In this document: one piece after another, positions 45,520 to 58,300 of the stretch
Layout: the number at the start of each line of letters is the position of its first letter
Position numbering within the stretch: position 1 is the stretch's first letter
Source: Doris montereyensis
Lineage: Eukaryota; Mollusca; Gastropoda; Nudibranchia; Dorididae
Direction: 5' to 3'
NCBI GenBank assembly: GCA_037039925.1
Contig: JAXRKP010000385.1
Span: 158,501 to 222,500, forward strand
DNA: 64,000 nucleotides
The notes under the pieces: model-generated
Databases searched by the model: none
Told to the model about the DNA's origin: nothing
Seen by the model: only the letters and a program-made list of their open reading frames with translations
Program-made: the position numbers and the translations under genes

Positions 45520-45720
45520 GCTGGTTACACTTACAGGGCAGTCCAGGCAAAATTAAAAGTCGTACTTGAAAAAACCCAGATATCACTTTAGTTGTGGATG
45601 CGGCGTGTTTAGATTTTACTTGAATAAAAAAACTCAAGAATATTTTCTTAACCGTCAGGGCTTGACCCATGACCTTTGCAATGAGAAGCCGAAACCTTGC
45701 CTCTGGACTACTGTGACCCC
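45520..45720. mobile_element. Rearranged family-2 SINE pieces
   Basis: At 45534-45603 the 3' part is in plus orientation (CAGGGCAGTCCAGGCAAAAT, then CACTTTAGTTGTGGATGCGG). At about 45650-45715 the head is in minus orientation (TTGACCCATGACC, TTGCCTCTGGACTAC). Head and tail therefore point in opposite directions with the middle missing, implying an inversion or two insertions. Confidence 0.55.
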
Positions 45721-48700
45721 TGATACAGATGTAAATTGTAAAGAAATGAAAGGAAAAAAACCTCATGACAACTGCATCCAAGCACTCTTTAACTTGAAAG
45801 CCAAAGTATATAAAAGATTAAAGAAAGGAAACAACATGACACAGGTTGAATAGCCTTATAAATATATATTTATTGATTTATATTATCCATTAGATATATA
45901 GATGAGACAATATGATGAATTTTCATTGTTTATCGGGAAATAGTCATAAATATTATTTGTATTATAATAATAATAATGATGATTATTATTATTATCATTA
46001 TTAGCATAGGCCAATCAAAAGCTAAAAGAAAAGTCTTAACTCACATTTGCTTAGATTAATAAGAGGGAGCAAAAAAAAGGAAGCCACTTTATAATAAATT
46101 TACTTGTTAACACAAACATTAAAAGTAAAAGGGAACAATATTCTATTTTCTTTGCATATTATCATAATATAGTCTACTGAATTGATACAAAAATAGAAAA
46201 TCTTCAAATGTTCAGTTTTAAATCAGCAGTCTGAACTGTGCTTAAATTATTGGGGAAAAAAAGGCTTTTCATGGGAATGTCATTATTAATAAAAAAAAAC
46301 AACACATAAAAACACTTGATGATGATGATAATGTGGTGAAGCTGGAAGTAAATATCCTATGCAAAACTGACAAGAACTTACAAAAGTAACCAAGAGAGAG
46401 AAATAAGCTTGCAATTCTTTCAGAGGAAAATCTAATGCATCCTTGTTTTGTAAAAACACCAAGTGTAACGGTAACAAAAGTAAAACATTCAATTTCAAAG
46501 GGAAATAAATGCATACATGTATTAAATATAATTAATATGAAGCAAATTATATCAATCTTTTTTTTTTCCAGTGCCAAAAGCTTAGAGATTTCATGAAAAT
46601 AATAAGACAGGTTAATTAACTTCATCTACAGTTTTGCATTGTTTAAATGAAAATGCTCTTCTTTCCTGACATTAAAGATTAAAATCTGGCAAAACAATTG
46701 TTGTAGAAGGATAGAGAAAATGGGTCTTTCCTCGGAAGTAGCAACTTAAAAGTGAAATTTAAGAGCAATCATTGCTTTAACTCATGAAAATATAAGATGA
46801 TAATTTTGAAACAATGAATGGGATAAATTTGAGTTGACTCTTTTACTTTAACACTCATGAAAATATAATAGTAATACATTTAGTAGAATAGTTTTGAAAC
46901 ATTATAAGAGAAATTTGAATTCACTCAGCTGTCAAAAGATCTATTCAGCAAATGTATTCAATACAACAACTGTTACGACTGTTTAAATAGTTAATGTGGA
47001 GTTGTGGTTAAAGACAGATAAGAGTGGCTTTTAGTTTTACAACAGAGTTGAAGTGGAGTTTTTCTTTGTGGTAAAATTTCTTTGTATACATGTTATAGAC
47101 ATAAGTTTTTCATAAATACACTACAGCCTGTATTTCTCGAGCATGTGTTCTGACAAAAACACAGAATCCCAAACCAAGATCTTTGAACGCCTATCATATT
47201 CCCCGAAACACTTATTCGACAAACTAATTTTCTAGTCTCAAGGAGTTCAAGGGATATGGGCTGTACTCTAATTTACAACTCTAATCTATGCCATACAAAG
47301 ACAAAACAAAAAGAAGCAAATATTCGTTTTATAATTCAAGTCATGGAAGAATGATAAATGAAGTTAGTTATACAAGCTGTTGCAAAAGCAACAGAGATCA
47401 CAACACTGGACTGATTTTCAACAAAAAGCATGAAAATTGAAAGCATTCCTTGATACAGAGGCAGAAAGTCTAGATATAATTAAAACGATTACAATGATGT
47501 ATTATTATGCAAAAAAGTAACAATTTAAATATGAGACGAAGGACATTTTACTGTCAAAGAGAGACAGTAAATATCAACACTAAAATTTAATTTAACATTT
47601 TCTTTATGAAAAGATAAATATTATAATATTCATATTTTAAGCGTTTATAAACCTGATTACAGGAATCATTTCTGGAATAAAGAAATGAGAGATACATTTT
47701 GTATTTTTAAAAGATTTAGAGGCTGTATTAGTGTTGAGTCCATGAACACATGATTTAAATTCAATGGCTTCATTTTACATGATGATCTTGCAGACAACGG
47801 TAGCATGAGTAATAAGTAAATTATTGCGTATATAAACTATCTAATCACTTTGAACACGTAATTAAATTATGTCAATTCAAAAAAGAGGACCTCTCCCCTC
47901 CCCAAAGTAAAGCATAATCAAATACAACCAAAATCCGAAGCACAAAAAAACAACCAACCCACACTTAACAAACGTATCACTATAATTATAAATATTATAA
48001 TAATAAAATCAACAAACTTCACAACTGACAAATTTGAGACATTTTCTCACCACTTTTGCCTTGAGATGACAGGCATAATCTAACTGTCTTAACATACAAT
48101 ATCAATATAAATCAAATCAAAGAAGCCCCCAATAAAAGAAAACAAACATCAGACTCCCCCCCCCCCCCAACCAAATCAAAACAGAAAACAGATGCCAACC
48201 CCCCAAAAACCTGTATACATTATTACATGTCACCATTTTAATGGAATCCAGTCACAAAAAGACCTAATTCTAATACGAAGAAAATGGTACATTATTTGCA
48301 AATTGAATACAAATATATATATATATATATATAATATAAAGGCAGGATAATAACAACACGCTAAAAACTAAAACATAATTTACTATGGACCAAATAAAAT
48401 AGATTTAGAATCCAATGAAATATTATACTTTAGTATTCTTAGTTGTTTAAAAAAATTGATGAGATTATTCTTCAAATTAAAGTTATAACTTGTTAAATAT
48501 CATGTCCATTTCTTCATCTTCATTTGTACCAGGATTGTACAAATCTAATAAAGAAATAAAAGAAACATTTTTTTGTTCCACACTCATTTTGTTCTGTGAC
48601 CGTTTATTGCTCTCTACTTTGATAACGACAAAAATAAACTCTCAAAGAGGAAGACAATAAACGGCAGGGTAAACTCGAACAGAACTTGAAGGCGAAAAAA

Positions 48701-49375
48701 TACAAATATTTACAAGTTTTTGAAGTAAACTTTCAGAATCACAAGAAACAAAATGCTTGTAACGAATGATTCACTTTAGACAATTTCGTTGATAAAAAAC
48801 AGGTAGGCCTTCTTAGGATGATGGCCTTGAAAAAAAGAAAAGAGTCAGTATTGTGACTATAATTGTTTGTGACCTAAATTGAAATAAATTCCTCCATTTC
48901 TTTCATATCTGAAACATTTCACTATATTTGCATTATTTCAAAATGCTTTAACATATAACATGTGATAACATCATTAATTTACTTCTACTTCTACCCTGCC
49001 TGCATTTGTATAACAAATGAATAGTTTTGATCAATACATATGCATTTAAAGAAGATGAAAACAGCCTGCCAAAATTAAAAAAAGACTTTTATTTCCTCAT
49101 ACTATCTCTTAAAAAAAAAATCATTATTTATTTCACCACATACTTGCCATAAAATATAATACAAGTTTGGGAGAGCGATAATGGATGAACTGGCTAAAAT
49201 GAACAGCTTCATTTCAAGGCATTCAAGTCACATATAATTAAATTAAATTGGACAATCCTTCGTTCACTGAAAAGAGCATTATTCTTTACAGCAGAGATCA
49301 TAAATATCCCCATATTTGGTAGAAATTAAAATGAAATTAAATAAACTTTTCAGGAAAAAAATAATAAAAAAGAGA

Positions 49376-52300
49376 TTAAACGTGTGTGGACTTTTCTTTT
49401 TTATGATCTTTGTCTTTATGATGGTCCTTTGAATCTTTGTCCTTCTTCTTTTTCAAGAAACCAAAAACACCATGGCTCTTCCTTTTGTCTTTGTCATGAC
49501 GGTCATCTACATGTCCACCTGCTACCATTGATTCCGACATAGGACGTCCTGATGGTGCTGATGGTCGAAGTCGAAGCTGAATACAATATGAAGATAGTGA
49601 ATAAAACTCAAATGAAAACAATTGTAATCAGTATTAGTGTAATGAATAATGATAAATTAGTTTTTTTTACTTTATCACTCTATGGCTGTACCATAAGGTC
49701 ATTATCATTATCAAATCTACAGGACTGAATGAAATGTTTCATCATTGAGGAATAATGACTAATGTTACATCATCTACTCTGATCTCCTGGCTTAAAAATA
49801 CAAACAATCAAAAAATCTCTGCCGGTCTTTTGATTTTATTAATCTACAACTTATTGAATTTTATTTAATCTTATGGATGTTCTCAATAAGAGGAGAGATT
49901 TATGCATTTTTAGGTGTATAATAGATCTACATATTGTCAGTATTTTTTTTTATGGTGAGGTGAGAGTGCATGGGAGAGAGAAAGTCAGAGCAGAGCACAA
50001 CGTAGTGGAGCAGAGCACAGAAGAGACAGAGAAAGACAGAAAGAGATGCAGAAATAAAGATACCTTTACAAAATAAGAAAAATCAATTGATGAATCGTAC
50101 ATTAAAGTTTTCGTAATAATTTAGAAACAACTCTACTAAGTATTTAGTTTGTCCACAAACATTCTTCATAACAAGATTATCTGTTGTATAATAATTTACA
50201 CTCTGGCAACATCATACTTTATCTTCATGGTTCAGGCATGATTTTCATACATTTTTTCATACTCAGTATAAGGTACAAGTATTATTTCATTGTGATGTAA
50301 CTCACCTGAACATCATCTTCAAATGATGAATCTGAGGACGACACAAAAACTATTAAGACTTTCAGAGAGCATGTATATATATGGTCATTTAATGAATCAG
50401 ACTGAAAGCCAGATGACCAATAAAAAAAAGTTACAACTTACTACAGTAAAATAAAATGTGGCATTGGTGGCCAAGTGGTTAGGATGCCCAACTTAGGATC
50501 ATGAGGTCTCAGGTTCGAATCCTAGCAAAGCTAAGTCTACTGTTTGTGTTCCTTGGGAAAAACAGGTAACATGCATTTCCCACTCAACCCAGTTGCGTAA
50601 TGGGTACAAGCACTAGCTTGGGAGTTAAAACCTGTGTCAGACTAGCGTTCTGTAAAGGAAGTGATTATTATCACCTGTTTCCATTCATGCTATATAAACC
50701 AGGATAAGCTCCGGCTCTATGGGTTGTAATGACCTTGAAGGAAGTTTACATTTACTTTTACAGTAAAACAAGATGATTTAACAATATTATTTTCAGACAT
50801 TCTTATCTTTCAATTTTATTATCTATTTGCAAGAGAAAACGGAAAAGCAAGAACCACAAATGAAATAGTGGCCTTGTTTAAAAATAAGGCTAATGGGGAG
50901 AAGCAATAAAGTATCAAGTCTCTGATTTGTGAAAATAAGTCAATTGAATAAATTCTTACACTTACAGTACTTATACAATTTCAATTTCTCTTATACACAT
51001 TTAAGGGTTAATATCTCTATAAATGATCTTAAATCTTAAACATGTTGTTGAAAAACATTTGGTGTTTACACTTACGATTTTTTTATTTCATCTTGAAATG
51101 GTGTAAACATCTTGGAAACATTACTACATTTATTTCCAAACTGAAATCAAACTTTTATCATTTATCTAAAAATGTACAAAAGTAAGCATGCCCAGAACTG
51201 TAATCCTATGACTAAGAGTATAAAATTATACACAAAAGTTAAAAGTTTTTCCAAGTTATGCACTTCCATGATACATTACCTTTATTCACACCTTGATCAT
51301 GGTCTGTGATGGGCTGTTGTTGAAAGTCATCCTCTGTAATTTAAATAAACAACGAAAAATTATGAGCCTGCCAGCATCAAATAAAAACCCCTTAAACAAT
51401 TTGATCACTTGATGAAAAAGTAAATAAACTCAACAATTAACCTCAAAAACATCAAAAAATGGTTTATGGTATATGATAATGTATGAATATGATAATATTA
51501 GTAAGATAATTTATCATTATCAATATTATTGACTGAAACATGTTTTTTGTGTAACTGGCTTGACTAATGTGAATATTTATAGGGGTTTTATTATATTACA
51601 ACAAGTTGATACATAAAATAAAAAAGTATTTGACTTTCTTTCTCAAAGATCTTAATATTCAATATACATAAAAAATGACAATTTTGTATGTTCATTTTGT
51701 TATATTACATTTATTTATTTTAAGTACATATATAAATGGAATTGAAGACTAGTTTTAAAAAAAACAACTTATCAGAGAACACATTTTTATAAATAAACTG
51801 CAAGAAAAAGATACAATCAAAATTTTTGAGGAAAGCTTTACCTGTATTAAATCTTTGTGGTATGTTTATATGAAAAGAATGAAATAAATTCATACCTGAA
51901 TTGTTTGAAGGAAGACTAGAAGACCTAGAGTGAGCAGGTGACTGCTCTGATCTTTCATCTTTTTGATGGTTATTGACAGATTCCAATACAGGTTCCATAG
52001 TTCTGGGTAAGGGCTTGGGAGGAAGGAAGGGGGAGATGCTACAGGCTCAGAGGGAGGAGGCTGGGAGGGAGGCGGAGGGCTTGCGTCATGAGGATAATTT
52101 TTATGACCATACTCTAGGAACGGGCAAATTGATCAGAGGGTTCCAAATCTGAGGATAAGGAGGAGGTAAAAGCTGCCAAAATGGGAGATTTCTATACCAA
52201 AGAGAAACCCACAAATATATAAAAAATAAAATAAAAAAAGGTTGTGAAGGCATGTATAATTAAACTTGCATGTTCTTTTAAAAGTTTTGATTTCCCAAAC

Positions 52301-55300
52301 TCAAACAATATCTCACTTGAGAACGAAAAGTCTATAACAATTAAAGAAAGTATGCAGAGACCAAACACAAAATACCCCACCCAAAAACAAAACTTTATAT
52401 CTTCTAAAAAACGATGTACATTTTCTGTGCAATCTATATTCAAATGTTTCAGTCGTCAGTTACAGAATACAAAAAAAAAAAAAAAGTTATAAATTTTTTT
52501 TTTTTTTAGTGATGAAAGAAATTGATCTCAATTAAAAAAATAATAAAATGAATCTTTTCTTACTAGGCTCAAATACTTTAAATCCATCATTTAGCCTTCA
52601 ACATGAAATAAAAAGGATAAGTAATTCTGAGCAAGTATTTTGCTTAGGATGTGGTATTAAAATGGGTACTGGGAATTCATATAGAAGTAAAAAAGAACAA
52701 ACAAACCACAAATATACAAAGATAGTAAAAAACCCCAACATAAACAATAGTTTCCCTTACTCATTCCCTCTTCCTAATTCTCTCTTCAAAAGAAATAAAT
52801 CCAAAACCTATTTCATACTCCCATGAAGAACCAAAGCCAAAAATATTGAAAACAATTAGAAAAAGATAAGCAAAGTGCGCAAAGTAATTGAGGAAAAAAG
52901 CATGGTTGTTACTGAAATTAGTTTACACTCAGCTAGATTTAATAATCACTCAAAGCAAATTCTTGACTATAGATTAAATCAAACTTAAGCATCAACTAAT
53001 AACGCTAATACAGAAAGAGAAAAATGAAGATATTCACTACAATTTTACGAAAATAAGGGAGGGATTGGGAAAACAAAGGATAAACAAGAAGTAAAAGTAA
53101 GAGTTAAACTTTAAGACAAAGCCAATTTTGAATTGAACAATAAAAGAAAAGAGAAAGAGGATGAGCATTTCTCTTGTAAATGTAAAGAAAACCTACTTCA
53201 TAGGGTCATTTTCATAAATAGCATCTACATCTATATGATTAAAAAAATAAAATAAATATAAGTATCAGAGGAATTTGGAAAGGAAATAGAAATCACTATT
53301 ACGATTGGTAGGAGGAACAAGGGGAATGAATTGGGGAAAGCCAAAAAAAATCTGAAGATATATCGGGATTATCTTGCCGTTGTCATGAAAGAATTGGGTG
53401 AGGAAGGCAACATTCATATATCATATTGATAAGGACAAGTTATATGCCTGGTGGGTATTTTGACGGGTTTAATTACATTTTGTTGGTGTTCTTATGTGTG
53501 TGTTTATGTGTGTGTGCATGTGTGTGTGTGTGTATTTGTGTGTGTCTGTGTGTGTGTGTTTGTGTTTGTGTGTTTGTGCACATGCACAATTATTATGCTA
53601 TTGAGTTGTCTCTGTGTGAAACATTCAAATTTGATTTTCTTTTTCCTCAAGATCATTGCACATGCACATATGGTTATTTCAAGGAATTTTGTTTGAATGA
53701 TGAAAAAATGCCAAAATTCAAAGAACTTCATTTTATTTCCACTCTCTAGATCCTTTTCCTTTTGGCTTTGAGGCAAAGTTTAAATGCTTTCCCAGTCATA
53801 ACCATCTCAATTAAGTCTTTTGATGTGAAAACATTGATTGAAATTCCTGTTGGCAATGTCTTTGGTGGCAAGTTAGACAGTTTTTGCCTTTGAAGATGGC
53901 ATCATATTTTTCCATGGAAGACAGAATGGAAAATTTTAATGTTATTTAAAATACCAATTAATCAAAAGCGTTTGTATTTAAATAAAATTGTAATTGTAAG
54001 TGTTAGTTTATTCACATTCACAAAATTTTAAAAAAAATTGCAAATCATTTTAGATGATCTTTTTCTAAATGTCAAAAGACTCAAAATAATGCACAAATTC
54101 ATGTACCAAGATAAGTACAGTGATTCAGTGTTATATCAATAAGATTGGAAAAACTGATTTCATGAAGTTAGACACTTTTTGTTTTTGTTTTTTGCATAAT
54201 ATAGGGTGCAACAGCAGCTCTCCACATCATTTAGATTTGTTGATGGTTTCCAAACTATGGCATTCTGTTAAAAACACACATTTAGCTTACATATACATAC
54301 AGTGCGATGCCATTTCAATGGCCATGGAATTTATCATCAAAATGACATACATATTACTGGGTCTGGAAAAAATATGTAAATGTAATGCAATCGTTATCTT
54401 GTTTAGCCTTTTGTTTTTTCTTTTTCTCTTCCCCCCTCCCTTTCTCTTTCTCTCTAGGTCTTTCTTTGAATTGCATGTTTCACACACAAAAACTGTTCCA
54501 ATCATTAACTTATAGGTAATTGTTTAGAGAAAAAAATTCTTGACCAACATAACGCTTTCTTGTCTTCAGTGTAAATTGAGACGTGGGAATAATGTAAGAA
54601 AGACGTTTTGTTCAGTTTTCTCACAAAAATAAATAAGGACTTCCTAATGCAGATACCGTAGAGAGGAAGATGAATCCAACATTGCACATGCATTATATTT
54701 CTTCTCGTCATCAATAGACATAAAGCAAGTATGACTGTTGAAGCAATAATATTTCATTTAAAGAGCAAATAAATTTATTATTCACTGCATATACATTTAT
54801 TTTGTACGTAGACAGTTATGGACATCTAAGCACATTTTTGTCTGGAATCCTTGACAGGAATCTTACAAATCTATATTTTCTCATTAGACATGCACATTTT
54901 CTGAATAAAGACTTTGTATTACACATTCCATTATTAATTTTGTTTTTTTCTTTGAGGGAAAAACTACTGAACAATGTGAAAGTTGAAAGGCTAATTTGTG
55001 AAATGAGGGAAAGTCAGGCAACCCCTCAAATTTAATCGTCATATTATCATGTTCATGTGATGCAATAAAGAAAATATTTTTCATGGCCTTGAGGCTCATA
55101 ATATAGTCGGGGCATATGCTAGTTGCTATAGCATTCTATCGTCATGGCATATCCAAGTTTCTATAGCATTAACTGGAACAGGTGCTAGCACCCCCTAGAC
55201 AGGATGCTGGTCTGATAAAACAGATTAATCCCTCCCTGCTATAGCTGGTACCAACATCGAGTCTAGCGAAAGAAGCAATCAAACCAATGCCTTTTCAGTT

Positions 55301-58300
55301 GTGAGTTGAGCTGTCTTCTAGAATACCACTGATAGCATTATTCAAATGGTGGGCATTCAATTTTCTCTTTGTTTTAATGTTTTTAAATCTATTTTGGCTT
55401 CCTTGGCATGACGTTTGGAAGTTGTACGTGTAAAGTCATTTCTTTGGTTAACCAATCTGCTGAGGTGATTCATTTTGCTCATTTACTTTTTTTTTATGAA
55501 TGCAACATGTTTTGATTGTTTGAATTTGAATTTCCTTGCCAGTCTCATGATCAAATTTCACAGCAAATGTATCCTATTTTGTGTGGGTTTTGTCTTCACA
55601 AGCATATCTTTAAATTCAGTGATTTCTTCTACTTTCTACAAAAGTGAAAGTGAAATAAATACAATGAAAGAAAAATCGTTCATATAACTGATTGATTCAT
55701 GCTTTTCATGCAACCCTTCAAAATAAAAAGAGTGGACATTTCCTATTTTTTTCTGATCCTTGTCATTCAGATAAAAAATAAAACTATTCTACTGAATTGA
55801 ATGGTTCGAACATGCAGACAGCCTCAAAACCAATGAGAGCTGTTTTAAAAATGTTAATTATCTAAATACATAATACGTCAAGTATCCTTAAGAAGAGGAC
55901 ACCATTGCACAGTTAGTTCTAGAGTCTGGATAACATGAGTTGTCATCACATTTATCTCTTTGGTGTGTATAGTCTCCATATAGTAAATTAAAATGTTGGA
56001 AAGAAATACTCATTTTGGCCACAACGACAATCCACAAAGATTAATCAGATCTATCATTAAAAAGCACATTCAGTGCAACAGTCTATAAGTGCAGCACCCT
56101 CACCAGACTGGCAGGTTACTGGAGCTTTACTAATTATCACATATTCTCTTATTTAGAGTTCACAAAGAGAAAGTTGTCACCTATTCCTTCAAATATCACA
56201 CAACATAAACACAGAGCATGTCTTTGAAGAAGTGGGGGAGGGGGAAAAAATCAATGCCAAAGCTCACATTAAGCCTGTAACAGAGTAAATATGGAAATTT
56301 ATTCAATGACTTTCAGGTAAACAAAATATAAAATAATGAAAATGATATTTGCTATAACCACACATGCATTGCTATAAGGCATCTATGAGAGTTTAAATCC
56401 TCTGTTGCCGGTAATGTAAAAATATATTTTTGCATACATCAACATATCGAAAAATGCATTCATATTTTCTAGAGGAAACAAAATCAACTATACTGATTGT
56501 TTGAGTTTTAAATAAGTTTCCCCTCTCTTTTCACATCTCCCAGAAAAAAACAAAAATACAGCCCAACAATCTCTGAAAAACCGACCCAAATCCAACACAA
56601 AACAAGAAAAACAATCCTTTTCGATTTCTTTGTGCATATGTAATACATCATTATACTTTTTAATGCAGCTTAACATCCATTTAGTGTAAAGGATGTTGCG
56701 TGAATATACAGTAATAAATGTAAATCTGCATTTAAAGGCAAACAATCTAAATAAATGAAAGGTGGACTGAAGAACAAAAAAAATTTAAAAACAATGAAAA
56801 ATTAATGAGCGTGACAAATATAATGCCATATATATAAACTTGAATGAGAAAGTAACAATAAAAAAATCTGTACTGAAATGATGCCTTGTGAAATACCCCC
56901 TTTAGCTTTAATGTTACAGAAAAAAAAACAGACCCCCCTCTCATCCTCACCAAACAAAAAGAAAAGAAAAGAGGAAATCAACAGAAGAAGAAAAAACCCC
57001 AGCTCTATTTAATGAAAATACTGGAAATATCTTAGGAACTGTATTCTTCCGTGCACCTTCAGCTATGACTATAGTATTACTAAGAAACAAAGTGCTGATG
57101 GTGTTTAAAACCAACTGTGTTTTGGCAGAAATTAAAAGTTTGAAAATTCATTTAAATGTATTGAAATAAATCAAGATTATGCAACAATGAATTTAAATGG
57201 TAGTTAACGGTGACATATCATTCTCTCTAAACCCTCCTCCCCCTCCCTCCTCTCTCTCACACACACACACACAAACACACACACACATACACAAAAGTAC
57301 CAAAACTCCAAACAAACCTATATATGCAAATATGTGACACCTAAAAATAAGAGACACCCTTATACAAAAGACATGCAGATATGAAGGAGAGAAAGAAAAT
57401 TTATGCACAAGAAATTACAGTCATTACTTTTAAAGACAGTATTCTAAGTTAAAAAATAAAGACTAGCATATGTGCTTTTAAAAATTATATCTCTTAAAAG
57501 CATGCAAAGAAAGCAATGTTTTAATATCTCACATCTAGTTACATGGATACGGAATCATTGTTTATGAAAGAGACCCAGTTACAAGAATAAACGGTGTTGA
57601 CATTTGTTTTTTGTTTACTTAATGTGCAAACAATCGGATAAAATTCCATAGAAAAATATTCCTTCTTAGACAGAATAAAAACACTTATGGTAATACGGTC
57701 ATATGAGTTTTTTGCGTAATAAACAGAAAGGAAAAAGGAAGATTTTTTCTGAGCTAAAAAACCCATGTTTCTTCCTATGGAAATAAAAAGAATTTTGCCA
57801 TATCAAAATAAAATATCTATATACAAATATAAACGAGATAAGAATTAAATCTTGTAATTCCTCATAGAGGCACTGTTTCTCATTCTTATTTCTCTTCTCT
57901 ACTTTAATTTTTTTTTTTTAAACCAACACTATGAATGCACTTGTACCCTGCAGCTACACAAATCTCTATATCCCCACCAGATTCAAAAATTTAAAAAACA
58001 ACACACACACACACATACACACAAACACATACTTAGTTAGATTGAAAAGATGGAAAAGAAAAAGATGTACAGTTATTAAATATGCATAAAACAGCTGAAT
58101 ATATATGACAAACATAACAAAAGAAAAAAGGAAAGAAATTTGTTTTTAGAAAGAAATCAAACAAGACACAGCCAGAAAATGAACTGACTAGATAGATATC
58201 TAGAATTGAAAAGCCAATTCAAAGCTAACATCAAAGTAAACCTGAATCATACTAGTACTAGATGTATTACAAAGATATCAAAATAAGAAATTAAGCCAAG

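Larger units (their letters stand above)
42048..49375. other. Intergenic region between convergent KAT5 and beta-spectrin genes
   Basis: Holds an (ACT)n run (42788-42820), a MITE (copy B), duplicated fragments of KAT5 intron 3 sequence, two family-2 SINE pieces (44418-44625 and 44755-44830) and scrambled family-2 pieces at 45520-45720. Long AT-rich sequence from 45850 to 49375 with no coding signal probably includes the beta-spectrin 3' UTR on the minus strand. An AT-rich poly-C spot lies at 48157-48168. Confidence 0.6.

Noticed and set aside
46269..46625. 118-codon minus-strand hydrophobic frame
   Set aside because: AT-rich sequence likely within the spectrin 3' UTR or intergenic region. 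The Ser run is from a GAT microsatellite, with no domain or splice support.
53426..53776. Cys/Val-rich plus-strand frame and Thr/His-rich minus-strand frame
   Set aside because: Both are translations of an imperfect (GT)n microsatellite inside a spectrin intron.
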